This document shows positions 42,916 to 56,332 of a stretch of 64,000 nucleotides of DNA, piece after piece (position 1 is the first letter of the stretch; the number at the start of each line of letters is the position of its first letter). The stretch is taken from assembly GCA_009733575.1 (NCBI GenBank), contig ML769404.1, forward strand, positions 248,001 through 312,000, in the 5' to 3' direction. The stretch is from Gymnopus androsaceus JB14. Its lineage: Eukaryota; Basidiomycota; Agaricomycetes; Agaricales; Omphalotaceae. The position numbers and the translations under genes were made by a program. Under the pieces are notes generated by a model. That model had not been told where the DNA came from. It saw only the letters and a program-made list of their open reading frames with translations, and searched no databases.

Positions 42916-44228
42916 GTACTGCATTTCTCCATTTCTCAACCTCGTCGCTAAACCCGCCGTGATGCAAACAGCCCTCTACATCTCGGTCATAAGCTTCATC
43001 AACCTGAGGATCGTACCACGGCGATATCATTTTGACAACATCTAGAGGATCGTAGACCTCAAAGACATCCTGGGTGGTCCAGGAAGCATTGCTCTGTGGC
43101 ATACCCTGCATACCGGCATCTTTCTTGAGATTTCGTTGTTTTGGGTCAGTGGTGTCAGATTGACCTGCAGCGACGGCTATGGTTTTGAGAGGACGGGAAG
43201 GCGGAATACGCTTTTCAAGTCCCCGGCCCCACCTTACAAGTGCCGACGCACCATAGCGATAATGGAACAGGAACATCGATGGCCGGGTGGCTGGATCATG
43301 GTTCGTGAGGAAAGCACCATCGGTATTGTTCGGTGAGGAGGCTCTCTCGTAGCTTTGGTCAAGGAACTGAAGAGTATAACGAGCATCGGTTGGATAAGAT
43401 GAACCGACATCGAGAGGGCGGTCAGACGCGGCTGGTATATCATCCATATCGAGGATGCGGTTTGGGGTCTGTTAAGACATTAGCACTGAGCGCAGTGAAA
43501 GGGTGAACATACAACCTTTACGAGTGCACACCAATTTCCATCAAACACAGGATGAAGGTTTTTCTCGCCACAGAATCCATTTCTACAGTCATCAATTTCA
43601 TCCATATCTTCTCCTTCCTCGAAATCACTACGCATACTAATCAACTGTTGCAGCCACTACAGTATACAGTTAGCAAGCAAGATTGGTCCCCAGATAGAAG
43701 CCTTTACATACCGCAGAACCTCTTGCGTGAGCCACGATGTGAAGCGCTTCTGTGACCAAGCTTGGGGTGGCTTTGAAAAAGGAACCGCGTCTCGCGCGTA
43801 GACACCATCATCAAACGAGCTCAATCTAACTTCGCTCCCTCCGAATTGACTTCTCTGCTTCACCACTTCCACATCCGCTCGGCGCTCAGCGCATTCAGCA
43901 GGCGTCATTACCTTGGCTGGAAACAGCTGAGAAAGGGGCGAGCCAGAGAGTGAAGCTACTTACTGGTATTGAAAGTGTATATGCCGCCGTCTTCAAGTTG
44001 CGATTCATCAGGGAGGGGGGCTGGACCGGTTGGTTTGTCGTGAACGATAGTTCCCTCAACAGCCAGGATGGCATACGCGAGAAAACGTTAATATTTTCCG
44101 GGTTTGAGGCAAAGAGAACGGATACGTTCAAGAGGAATCTCTAGATAGAGTGCCTCTGGATCAGCTGGATGGGATTCCAAGAAAAGCCAAATGTGATCAG
44201 CCGGAGGAGAGCCTGGCGAGGAGGACAT
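42911..44228 (-). pseudogene. Unrecognised basidiomycete protein, internal stop
   Basis: The ATG at 44228 opens MSSSPGSPPADHIWLFLESH, with YLEIPLERIRSLCLKPGKY. Codon 47 (44088-44090) is TAA. Beyond it the same frame reads on as protein (RFLAYAILAVEGTIVHDKP), so the stop looks like a mutation or error. Later exons give VKQRSQFGGSEVRLSSFDDG, WLTQEVLR, DDCRNGFCGEKNLHPVFDG and the last exon from 43447 (MDDIPAASDRPLDVG) to FSDEVEKWRNAVP, stop at 42911. MFLFHYRYGASALVRWG recalls mushroom proteins sometimes annotated with HNH nucleases, but no HNH motif is visible here, so I assign no function. The terminal stop falls in a NUP96-derived fragment. Confidence 0.5.
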
Positions 44229-44468
44229 GGTTTAAGATGCGCTCATGGTCACGACCCTTTCTTTTCTATCCAAAGTCCCCTAACCTGCTAAACACATCTT
44301 GGAGATGTGTGTTCGATGATCAACCTGACTGGATCACTGATCGTCTGACGCCCGACATAGGACGTTTACTCTACCTTACGAACACTTCAAAAATCCATAT
44401 ACGCTATAGACCGATTGATAGTAATACAACATAGCTATAGAAATATACTATAAAAGTTCTACAGCCCT

Positions 44469-47295
44469 CTAGTCAGTCTTGATGCTTTTTAAAAAGCTGG
44501 ACACCGCAGCGGCGCGGATATGCTGCAGCTTTGTAGCCTCGTCCATAAGCTGAGGCTGTACTTGCTCCTGCAATTAAAACAAGCACGTCAGTCTGCGTAG
44601 AATCGCAAAAAGACATTTAAACCCACCAACGCATTAGGTCTAACCCGATCGACCACCCTCACTAATCGAGCCGTCATCTCATGTAAAGCTACCTGGTGCT
44701 TGAGCTTTAACTGCGTTGGGTCCGCCCTGTCCCCACTCCTGCTCCTGCTCCGACTCCCGATTCCGCTGTGAGCGAGAGATAGAACGTCAGGCAGGAGCGT
44801 GATAAGTCGGGGTATACCCCGAACGAGGTCTTCTAACTCTTTTGCGCGTATAGCGTCTGGTACGGCGTCAGGTTCTAGTCCTTCGACGATTGGATTCGAG
44901 TCTGAAGGAAGGAGAGCTGGTATTCGCATCATGATGTTTGCGTAGTCGAGGAACGCCTGAGAGAGGATTAAAAAAAGAAAGAATCAGCTCATATGAACAT
45001 ACGATAGAACGAATCACGTACTTTACCCCGAACATACCACCCTTCAACTCTTCCGCGATCACTGTTGTCCCCAGAGAACGGTACGAAGGGAGAGAATAGT
45101 TCCTTCAAAAGCACCCAGTCGTTACGAAGAACCGCATCTGGCGCAAGAGAGAGGACGGCAATGTCATGCGCACGATCGAGATTACCAGCTGCGAGAAATA
45201 GCTCGTACGCTGTGTAAGCTGGGTGGCTTGAAGAAGGTGAAGCGACCGATGTTAATGAGAGGATCGAAGAAGAGGGATGATTAAATGTGTTGAGGGCGTA
45301 GATGGCCTATACACAACAGGTCAGATAGGGAACATGGCAGATAATGAAGCTTACATACCTGAGCTTCCTTGACCCATTTCAAGGGAATCTTCAAGCTCCC
45401 GACGAGACCTCGGATGTTCCATTCATCCAGCTTTGGTGCAGATCGAATGAGAAGATCTTGAATGGCCTTGTGCCGCCTAAAGATATGTTAAGAAGAAATA
45501 TATAGATGACGGTTCAAATACACAGACCCTGTAGAGGCCTCTAGATGTAAGAGCACGAAGGCTGCTTCCTGGACCATGTCCAGATGTTCGAGTTGTAAAG
45601 CATAAGCACTTGTGAGCAGATCTGCAGTAGGACTATGACCTTCAAACTCGGGTTCGGGCTCGGGTTGATCAATGTCGGTGGTGTCATGTTCGTCGCGAAG
45701 ACGAGCATCTCCGCGATCGGGAAAATCCCGTACACGCATGCATCTCGAAAGTATGATATAGAGGTGCCATGGGAGTGTGTAGTCTAGAAGACCGTCTGGG
45801 GTTCGAGGCTGTAGAATGTCAGAGAGGGAGCATGTCGGATCAGAATACAACCGTAGGAGGGAGAATAACATGTCGTCCTGCGCCGTCAGTGGTAGATTCC
45901 ATAAAGGAATTGAAGACCAATGGGATTGGAGCATGCATAGGCTCTGCGAACCAGAGATGAAGGCCAAAAATCCGCTTCCAGTCAAGGTCCCGCAAGATAT
46001 CCCCGCCCAGGTCTCCAGCAAGCAAGGCGTAAATTTTGCGCAAGTCGCGATCAATAAGTGTGTCAACCTTTTGATCGATCCAAATATCCAGTTGCTCGCG
46101 AAGGTCTGCGCGGTAATGGCTGTCACCGCCAGCCTGTGCGATGAGCGTGGCGAGGGTAGGGTATCCGCCGTCCATTGCAGCGTCACACGCGCGCTCGAGC
46201 TGGTTAGCTGTTAGGTGGGCGAAAGCAACTGCAGGAGCGCTGGCTGCTGGATGTGTTTGTAGATGTTCCTGCACTGCGGGTGCGACGGCGGATTGGAGCC
46301 AGGTAGACAAAGCAGCTTTGCGGGTGAGAAGCGCGACTCGGTTCCGGATATCTGGAGAGGCGGCTCTGGACGAAAGATGGAGGGAAAGTGGGTCAAACAA
46401 AGCGGACCCAAGGCGGAATAGTGATGCATCTGACGAAGCATCTGTGGCGGGAAAGAGGGAGGCAAAGGAGGAAAAGTGTAGCACAGTGGGTGATGGACTG
46501 GCAAACGGTATGCCTCCGTCGTCAGGCGATATGGGTGAATGAGTTAGATGATGTTGGAGGAGTTTGGACGACAATGTGTTGCTGGATGAAGTTGGAATCC
46601 TGGATTTGAGAACAATAGTTCCGGAAGAAGGGCGGACTAGTGCACCTCCGGGACCCCATCCGACGCGGAATGATCTGCCAAAAGATAAACCAGCATCACC
46701 TAGAGCATCTTCTGCGCCGTTGGCCACAGACATTGCACCCTCTACGCGGGTGTATTTTCGCATAGGCCGCGTTAGAGTTGGCTGCACGTCCTTGGCAAAT
46801 GAAGGACGCGTATCCCAGCTTCGAATATCTCCGTCTGATTCTCGGCCGTGTTTTCTAAGAGTTGGAGCGGGTCTCAGCAAAGACGCATCTGCAATGTGGT
46901 TGATTGCTTTTAATGCAGCAGCCTCTTCTGGCATCCGAAACAAAGATGTTTGCATTACATGCATTCTCTGTGGGTCTACACCTCCTATAAGAGCTGGAGT
47001 TCTGTCCTTTGAAAAGCGCAGCTCATTTTCATGCATGTCCGAGGACCCAGAATCCGTGTCTTCTTCGTCTTCTTCGTCGTCGCCATCGTCCTCTTCCTCG
47101 TCTTCTTCTTCTTCTTCTTCTTCTTCTTCTTCTTCCTCGTCCTCATCATCCACAGGCATTTTTTCGTCTACATGGCGCTGAATTTGTTTGCCGTTTCTGG
47201 TTGGCGTAATCAATTCGTTCGTCGTCAGAGTCAGAGTTGGAATCGCTGCTACTGCCACTTGTGTCACTGTCGCTGAAGGCGCGAAACCGAGCCAT
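44469..47295 (-). CDS. NUP96: Nucleoporin Nup96 (Nup96-domain protein)
   Basis: Scaffold subunit of the nuclear pore Y-complex. Translation should begin at the ATG at 47295 (MARFRAFSDSDTSGSSSDS), followed by an acidic tract of over 20 Glu/Asp and the diagnostic LSFGRSFRVGWGPGGALV near residue 230. The helical domain continues with SLHLSSRAASPDIRNRVALL, WLQSAVAPAVQEHL, LDIWIDQKVDTLIDRDLRKI and, in later exons, AIYALNTFNHPSSS and ELFLAAGNLDRAHDIAV. Stop TAG at 44469. A T-run of six at 47159-47164 (plus strand) puts the MARF start and the acidic tract in different frames; one base fewer would join RRK to MPVDDEDEE. Unlike many fungi, no Nup98 half precedes it, so the protein is encoded alone. 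Confidence 0.82.
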
Positions 47296-47697
47296 TGGAT
47301 GGACGGAGCAGCCTGAGTGAACAAATCAAGCTTGAGCAACTTGGAGGTCAAAGTCAAGTTCAAGAAATTAGTTTACGTGATTTTTCGTTTCGGAACAATT
47401 GGAACTGATTTGGCCTGTCGGGCGGCGCGCCGCTTTTGTGTGGCGCATAACGAATTGCTGCGTTGTGACGACCTTCTAGACCCTTTCTGAACACCCCGTC
47501 TGAAGAGGTTTTTAGCTGGGTCGGTGCCTTCTTCTTTGCTTCCACAGACAGCTAGAGACTCAGATTTCTGTATGATTGTGATACGAATTGAAACGATGTA
47601 CTGACTTAGAGGAAAGCGGTTGGGGCATACACGGTGCAAGAAAACAGTACAGAGAAGAGACACGTATGCGAAACTAGAACTAGCACAACGGCTGCAT

Positions 47698-50295
47698 CTA
47701 CGGTGGTGGCAACTTGTATCGAAATTCTTCTCCCAAAGCTCTCAAAGGAACACGAGGATTCCAGTACCAGTGCTCTTGGATGTCTTCAGGCTTGATGTAG
47801 GAAGCTTCAAATTTCCTAACGTCAACCCTATGGTCGGGGCTGTAAGAGGAAGAGTACGTTCATTATCGAAAGTAAATTGCGCGAACAATAAGGTACTACT
47901 TACTTTTCTTTGAAATGCTCAACTAGAACTTTCAACGAGCTAGCGACTCCCTTGTGGCAATGGGCACAGCATATTTCCTGCTGTTTCCATGGCCAATAAA
48001 ACTGTTTTGGATCCGGCTCGCATGAGAGAATGTGCTCCGTTTGTTCACCGAATGAGTTAATTGCGAGCGTATGCTCCTCACCCGGAGTAGAATGTCCCAG
48101 CTAAGATTAATGGATGAGCAAAGGACTCCGAGGACATATAACGGTGCTTACTGCAAATGACCACCTCATAAATGCTCGCCAGGTCGAGGAGTTTCTATGG
48201 TTGGATCGTTGTAGCATGTGGTACATTCAATGAGCGGATTAGCAGTGCACAGCTCTTGGATTGTCGCAGTAGCTGGATCGAGAGAACAACTTTCAACAAT
48301 TGTCTTGGCTATTCGTGAGCCTTCAGTGCTAAAGACGATGTGGCAAGACATCCATGGGCCAATGTTTGTAGGACCATAGTAAGTGCTGAGATATGTTTTG
48401 AGCCGTTCGTTGTTAGATGCGGGGTTCCGGATACAGCAAGGGTGATAAAACATTTGCGGATAATGCATCTTCGTGCGAGCCGGGCAAGTCGTGCATTCAA
48501 ATACGCAAGTTGCCAGATGTAAATCAGCGGCGCTGGCGGAAGGGTTGGGACGGGATTTTTGAATGATTTCAACGACCTCCTGTATTTTGGCCGGTCTCCA
48601 TTTGTCGATGATGCGAGGAAGATGCTCCGCAAGCTTTTCCCGGAAGAATACATCGGTCAGTTGTACATTCTCGGGACTGTCCCATATCAAGTCTTCAAAG
48701 ACTTTGTGGGTGAAAACATCACCGACGGAGGGGAAAGGCTCTCGAAGATCTGTTGCAGACAGGACATTATTGTACTCTTGCTCGAGGCAATAATAGCGCT
48801 GAGAAATCATATGACGTTGCTGTTCAGCTAGACGTTTGGCCTTGCGTGTCGACAACATTTGCACCAATTCGGGTTTTATGCTACTCCAACCTAGAGAGGA
48901 TCTGGTGTCACAGCAAAGTAGACAATGGAGAGAAGGAGTATTGTACCATATTCAGTAAGTTTCTTCGATTGCTTGACGGATTTGTGGTTCGTAAATATAT
49001 CGCCTCCGTATAAGTTGGCGATAATTTCCTCCGCCTCCTCGCGCCAGCCAATTTCTCCCTAGTCGATCGAGGATTCTGCAAGAGTATAAGGCTTTGACAA
49101 CGAGTTTGCAAGAATCACTTACGCTTCTTCCTTTGGTTGCGGATGTCATTCAGTTTATTTGTCTGCTCGTTTAATCTAGCCTGGTGCCATGCCTCGCATT
49201 GTTGAGCATGCTAAAAACTACTCAGTGGTTGCAAATGTTTCAACTAAGAAATCCTTACTGCAGTTATGGTTTGGCGCTCTTGGGTTTTACGAACAATCCA
49301 TGCGTCGCGATCCTCCGGATTCTCAAGGGCTTCGAATTCTGCGCAAAGTCGTGCTGCTATTTGAAAATTTCCAACGTCACGGTATTGTTGTGCTAAAAAT
49401 TGGTTGTAGTGAGGTGAACGTGGTTGGTGGCTTAACTTACAGACATATACGCATTCTTTCGGTAGTATTTCGTGGTCCTCGAATTCCGAAGGGAGGCTGG
49501 CCCGGAACTTTTGATCATAGAAACGGGGAAACCTTCAAGACAATGTAAATGAGCGACTAAAAAGTGGGATATTAAAAACCAAAGCGTACTTGACTATACA
49601 GCGCTTGCAACACCTCATGCGGAATGACCAGAGTACGGTATCACAACGCCCTTTGCGGTCACACACCTAATAAAAGATGTTTAGTTGATCAGAGTGGTAC
49701 GTCTACAAGTACTTACATGACAATGGGACTCATAGAGCAGATGAGCGTATTGGGGCTCGTTCAAATCAGGCGGAAGAGGTGGAAGAAAACCTTCGAGGTT
49801 ACTACGAGTGGTACACCATATGCTTTCCGAGGATTTGCTCATCAAGATGCCTCGAAGATCGTTGGATGTCCGAGCTAGGCGAAGAAGGTCGCTCGGGTCG
49901 AGGTAGCAGAATATCTACTCCAGAAAGGTACAGTTGCAATGAATCCATGCGGCGCAATAATTAGGACTTCTACCAACCTCGAAAATCACATCCAATGGAA
50001 CGTCCTTTGCCAGTCTCTCCAGCATTCCCAATTTCCCCCGAACCTTCCGAAAATTTTCCGGCATCCGCCTCTTCATTTTCTTCGTGCTGGATCCAGTAGA
50101 CTGATATTCTTCGTTTGAGCTCGATTTCTTAGCTCTTTTCCGTGGACGTGCTTCCTCGTGTTCTTCTGCCTCAAAATTGTTATCCGGCTCATTCAGTGCA
50201 CCGTTACTGCTGGTTGAGGTGGAAGATACTGTCAGCATATCACAGTCGCCCGATGAGCCTCTCCGCTCTTTGATTCGATGAGATTGGCGAGTCAT
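47698..50295 (-). CDS. F-box domain protein with cysteine-rich C-terminal half
   Basis: Multi-exon. ATG at 50295 (MTRQSHRIKERRGS), a nuclear-localisation-like RPRKRAKKSS near residue 60, then LGMLERLAKDVPLDVIFEIF with CYLDPSDLLRLARTSNDLRG (F-box, split by an intron). Next come SIWCTTRSNLEGFLPPLPPD, NEPQYAHLLYESHCH, VCDRKGRCDTVLWSFRMRCC, and an exon 48166-48867 with CTTCPARTKMHYPQMFYHPC. The end, LGEEFRYKLPPP after EHWYWNPRVPLRA, stops at 47698. These cysteine patterns recur in mushroom F-box proteins of unknown target. At about 48170 the frame meets TGA after PGEHL; one extra T would continue as FMRWSFALGHSTPGEE, so a one-base deletion is likely. Confidence 0.75.
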
Positions 50296-50470
50296 CACAG
50301 AGATTAATTGTGGTGGTGAACGAATGGGACGGAACGCGTACGATGACTCACATATACTAATAGCCGCCCAACCGCTTAACATCCCACTTCATCCCGACTT
50401 TACAACTTAGGTTCATTTGTATCTACATAGGTATTTACAGTGAGCAAAGGAATAACAAATACACGATGCT

Positions 50471-53400
50471 CTAAGCAAAAATTTTATGATACTTTTCGAC
50501 AAAGTTAGTTGTAACCAGGTCGAAGATTTCATACACCTTCCAATCTCTATCCGATGTATTTGGTGGTCGCTTGAAACCGTCGATCCCCTCATCTCCATCC
50601 TCATCATCATTTTCCTTTTCTTCCACTTCATCCGAGTCCAACAAATCGTCTACATCCACACCTTTGCTCCTCGCTAACGACAGTTGAATTAACAACTCTT
50701 GTAAACTCGACCGAATAGCCTTCAATACCAACTCGAAATCCTGCAAATAATACCAGACGTCCCCCCTCCGGATACCATTTGCTACCGCCAACGTTAACAG
50801 CTGACTGTGCGTATAAAAGTCCAAGATATATGCATTTATTTCATGCTCAGGCGGATGGCCGGGGTTTGGAATGTCGCTATAATCAATGAGATGCTGCATG
50901 GACGGTATGGCGTGTTCGTGGAGGTAAATACCATTACGGACAGTACTGACCAGGTCGGAGATGCTGGTAAAATGGTCATCGAGTCCAGAGGTGGCAGCAA
51001 AGATCGATCGAGCAATGGGTGCAATTTTTGTTTGGTTTAGGTGCTCAATGAAGGGAGACTCTATGGGTAAGGTATCCGCAGCGGGACCACTTAGAGGTAG
51101 AATGTTGTCAATGCCCAGTGATGACTGATGCTCCGACGCGTAGCTCAATGCGTAGGATGAGAACATCCGAAGAATGTCGTTATTGTGTCTTTGCAGTTGT
51201 TCCCCAATTCCGCGCGGAAGCGGTGGAAGGATTATACGAGAAGGATACTTTTTCTTCAGCCTCGCAATCGATTTCGATCGGGCATAGTTGCGAGAAACAT
51301 ATTTCCGACCAAAAAGATGGCAGAGGAGGAGGAGTAGATCTTCTTCGGCTTTAACGGAACTGGGATCGGAGCAGATCTGGTGGATGACTCCGCTCTCGAA
51401 GAGATGGACAAGTGCAAAGTTGGATGGTTCCGTATACTATGGGATTTTTCAGTAAGACGGTTGAGATGGAGGTAACAGCTGGGACGTACATAGAGATGGG
51501 TCGCCATTCCGAAAAGATTGGTGGGTTTTCCCTCATAATCCAAAAGCCCAGATTGCCTCAAGTACTCAATCGAGAACCTCACATGATGAAGGACCTGATC
51601 TCTCCCCATGTCGGAGCGATGAGATATCCTGGGGAGACTCATGATACTCTTGATTGACTGGACCGCGAAGTCGGCATAATTTGATCCCTGGAGCAAGTTG
51701 AAAAGGCGGAGGATGAGTGTAGAAGTGAGTGGGAATGAGTCTCCAAGGGCAGGTAAGCGGGAGAGGACAAGTCGTTGAACTCGAGAGTAAGGAAGGCCAT
51801 AGAAAACCACATTTCCCAGGAGATCAAAGCCTCGACGACCCGCACGACCAGCGCACTGTCGGTACTGAAGGACATAATAAGAAATGGAGCACATCGAAAG
51901 CAGGTTTAGCGCACCATTAGAGCAGTCAGGTACGGAGAATCGCCGCAAAATACACTGGTTCGCGCGGGTGCGTTAATTCCCAAAGCGAGAGTTCCTACAA
52001 GGCCAACATTAGCGAGCCACAGAAACTGTGACCGAAATGAGTATACCAGTAGAGATCATGATACGAATGAAGCCTTGACGAAAGAGGCTGTTCACCATTT
52101 AGTAGGCAGAAGTTAAGTGACAGTAGGACTCACTTCTCAATCGCTACTCGATAGGCCTTCGACATGCCAGCATGATGAACGGCAACGCCACGCAAAAGCG
52201 CAGAAATAGCCCAAGGTGGCGTTCTAGCCCAAGGGTTGGAGAGATCACGAATCACTTCCTCCAATTCCTCCTTAGATGGAGGTCTTCCTGCAAAGGAGAA
52301 ATCGGGAAGTGGATCATCTTCATTGAAGTTGGCTTGCCAGGCATGAGATGAAGTTTCTTCCCTTGGCGCGTCTGGATCCTTCTTTTGCTTCATCTCTCGC
52401 CGGCGCTGATCAGACCGTATATTTTCCGCGTTCCTCCAAGCCTCAACTTCAGCAAGTCGCGCCTTCCATTTGGAGCTGCTTTTCTTCCAGTTTTCCTCCG
52501 CTTTTTCCAGCCAACCAGTGAGGAATCTGGCCATGATCTCACAGTCTGTCCGGTCAAAGGAGAATAGAATGGCAGGCTATGGAGTTTCTGAGTACTTGGA
52601 AAAGGCGAGAATAATGAGAGCTTACCAGTTTGTCGAGTTTGTGTAAATCATATACCAGCATGATGAGACCTTGTTTGAAATCATCCCTGGATGGCGGGTG
52701 GTCGACTTTTGCATCACTGAGAGCTTTATCTGTTAGAGACGAGACTATCTTGTGCATTGAGTTTGGATCGTGTGAAACGGAGTGAATGACAATATCCTTC
52801 AAAGCCTTTTCATACTTGAGAATGTCTTTCTGGCGAAGTAATCCGTGTCCCTTGAAGAAATTGTCTGGGTGAAACTCGTCACCTTCCACCAAGGAATGTT
52901 TATGCAAAACAGTATAGAGGGATGCACAGTCTCTGGATTCCAGCGCCATATCTGTTGGCAAGGTGCTAGAGTGATCTGAGAGAAGGGAGAGCGGATGCAG
53001 GAATGTCATTCTCTCAGATACCTCATGACTAGATAGCGATGAGCGGGGAGATTTCTCTGTGGAGGAAAGATAAAAGAATTTCCGCAAGTGCGAATATCGA
53101 TGCGGATGATGGATGTAGACATGCGTAAAATGGTGCGCCTGCTGGACGGACTCCAACCACTGGTTGAACTGCTCAGGCGAGCCAACTGTCGCTGATAATC
53201 CACTAAAGTTTCACTGTAAGTTGCAGCGTCAACATGGTGAAACAGCTAGACATTCGCTTACATTACAGGACACGGTGCAAGCAGGATGATCTGCTCCCAT
53301 ACAGCACCTTCCTGCTCTTGCCCAATGGAATGGATCTCGTCAAGAACAATTCTAGGGGTAAATAAGATCCGGTGTAAAAATGCACGACATGAAGAGAATC

Positions 53401-56332
53401 TTACCTTTTTACACGGGATGTCCAATTCCGAGCCAGCGTCGGGGAAAGGATAAGGATTCCTAGCATTTCTGGTACGGTAATCAAGATCTGGGCTCTCTGT
53501 ATATCCCCGGTTCGTGTATCACGCGTGTGCACTGCCAGAAGGGTTTCTGGAATGCTTCATCAGTTTTAAATTATCGTTATATTGAAGACAAGCTAAGACT
53601 TACGATTTCCGGGATATATTTTCGAAAAACGTCCATAAACCTCCGCAGCAATCTGGTTCACAAGTGCCTTCGTTGGCGCAACATAGACTAGAATACCGTC
53701 ATTAGATTCACGCAGAATTTTCTCCATTGCATAAAACGAGATAAAAGTTTTGCCGGCACTAGTTGGTGCTAAGGAACAGGTAAGAAAAATTATAGCTTTA
53801 CTTGAACAACTGTACGAACCAAGAGCAAGTAAGGATTCATTTCTATCAATGGCGTCGAGGACATCTCGCTGCCAGCGATCAGGGGAAAAGGCAACACGGA
53901 GATCGGGAGTGCTATCCATGGAACGATCCATATACTCTCCAAAGTGTTCTAGCTGCCACTGAACTGGCGATGATGTGATAGCCATAAAAGAGTATAGAGG
54001 CACCTTCTTGCTGACAAGCTTGATTGGCTTGAAGGCAGGCGGACTCAAGGAAGAGTCTGCATCGGGAAGAAACTCGTCTGAGTATGACTCGAAGCCAGTA
54101 GACTTGCAGATATCCAACAGGAACTTGTGTCCAGCAGCAGGAATGGTTACACTCAGACGCTTGATCTCTGAAAGAAGACGAAGTATCATGATCAGCATGT
54201 CGTCGCGATTGAGAGCAGGATTTTCTGTCCAGCGTTTCAACTGTAGGTGAAGCTGATATAGTCGTATCTCAAACGCGATTACGGGATATGTGGCTTTGGG
54301 AGATCGATTACGCTTCAGAAGATCGACGGATTTGAGCTGATCATCAAGGCTGTCGTTCTTCATTGCCTTTAGTCGCGCTTCCCACCATTCAACCGCCTGC
54401 TGCCCAATCTCCTTTGATTTCGCCTCCTGAATCTTGGCTCGAGCTTTGTTGGCACCGGTTGCCGCGTGTATTGGCTTGGAGCTCTAAAATACAAGTCTAA
54501 GTCATAATCCGGTGATGAGCTATAAAGAACATACCTTTGCCTTTGATTTAGCCGACCTCGTCCCAACAGCAGGAATTGCAATTCTCTCCAACACATTTCC
54601 ACTGGCTCCCGTTAGCGAAGCAGCCTGCTTTTGCAACCTCGCTTGATCACGCTGCTCCTTCCGAAGTCGCCGTTTCTTCATCCAGTCTGTAAGCTGCTCA
54701 CTTTTCTGGCCGCCCAAATGCAGAGGGAGGATGGAGCGTGTATTGTGCCAATGCTTCGTATCCTCGGTAAGAATCTGCATTCCAAAGACCGAATGTGGCA
54801 CATTAAAATTGCTTTCGGAAGTGACGGAGATGTGGAGATCGGCGAGAGCAGTGTCGAATACGCGATTGGAAAATGGGAGGAGTTGATACTCCAGAGAAGG
54901 AGGAGAGTTCGCTATAAACGACCTCGAAGGAGATGGGTAAAGAGTCGAAAGCCCGGGACCGTCAAAGGTAAGGAGAAATTCATCTGCCATCTGAAGCGAT
55001 GGGAAGAGCTGCCTCACTGACGTGGTCTTCGTCTCGATAACGAAGTCCAAGAGTTCCAGAAAAAGTCTTCCGTCAATATTCGGGAAAACAGTATCAAAAC
55101 GAGCAAGGTCACGAAATAGAGAAGGCAGAAAGGTTTCTTGGAGATGCACCTCCAAGCTTGAATGAAGCACTGGCAGCTTGCGCGCGCAGAGTTCGACAGG
55201 AATACGCGAAAGAATGAGAGCATGCACTAAAAAGATGCGACCGAGATCGCTACCTGGAATATGGGTGGACCACCATTCCAGGGGACGCTGAGCGGCGATA
55301 GTAGACAGCGGGGTGGGATATCCCAGCCGTTCGTCGAGTTTCTTGTGCGCGAGGTTGATCGAATTCTGGATAACTGGATGCATAGTCTGTACATGCGTAC
55401 GGCTTTCAAAAACGAAAGTCATGACCTTCGAATCACGGTACTCGGTCCCTTTCAGAAGTGCGAAAGCCAAGCCTTGACGCGAAAGTTCAAAGAGAAGAGC
55501 TCTTTGAAGAAGACTCCTTTGGAAATGCCAGTCGTCTGCGGTATCAATGGGAGTGCCTCCATCATTCACCATGATAAACATGGGCTAATGTAGCCTCAGC
55601 ATTGCGCTTATTTAAGTGGCGAGCTGAACACATACTTGTTTCTTGGATACCAACTCAATCCACGTAGGGTCCTGGGGTGAATCGAACGAATGCACAGGAA
55701 TGTTAATGTTTACCATATGATGGAAGAGCATCTTTCGAGCAAGAGCCCGCGAGTGGGTTTGAAACTCCAAGTAATCAGTCCCAATTGAAGTATGTCTTGA
55801 CCCTTTTAGAGACCACTGAGTTGTAAAGATTCAGATGTAAGAAAACACAAATGGTCCTACCGTTGAAGAAAACGACTTCAAAATTTGCATCGCGTTGCTT
55901 AAATTCGAAGAGAAGCTTTTCAAGGATAAATTTTGCATGCAGGAGTTGGAACGAATTTTCAACCCTTTTAGTTTCAGGATCTGCCTCGGAAGGTCAGCCA
56001 GGAGGGATGGGAACGTATTCAGTCTTACCTTCAGAACGGCCCAAGGCTAGAAAGGGGGTATCAAGCACGATTTGAAGAAGAGAGTCACCTAGAAGATGAA
56101 TTTTAATACACAAGCAGAGAGTCGAAACTTGAAAAAGATTACCATCGATAAAGAACGTCTCTTTCCCACCATAATCACCAATCAAGTCCATCCACCGTGC
56201 TCTACGGGTGGCTGGGGTATACCATACATCGTCTAAGAAGCGAACAGCAGTCTTTGGTGAGAGCTGTTTGTCTTGAGGAGAGATTTCTACGTGTAATTCT
56301 GGAGGGCCATTCTCAAAGTTCTCGAGATCCAT
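50471..56332 (-). CDS. DDX60/Ski2-like DExH-box RNA helicase
   Basis: A very large superfamily 2 helicase, about 1700 residues. ATG at 56332 ([16 protein letters not shown]). After a long N-terminal region come the helicase motifs in order: [16 protein letters not shown] (motif I), [20 protein letters not shown] (Ia), IVLDEIHSI (II, DEIH), GLSATVG (III), [14 protein letters not shown], a [16 protein letters not shown] segment (V) and [15 protein letters not shown] (VI). The C-terminal exon 50471-51166 contains an acidic patch ([20 protein letters not shown]). Human DDX60 acts in antiviral RNA sensing; the fungal role is not established. About 15 short introns; no frame break noticed, in contrast to several neighbours. 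Confidence 0.85.

Noticed and set aside
46564..47181. Plus-strand serine-rich ORF opposite NUP96
   Set aside because: It is antisense to the Glu/Asp tract; poly-Ser is simply the complement of poly-Glu codons.
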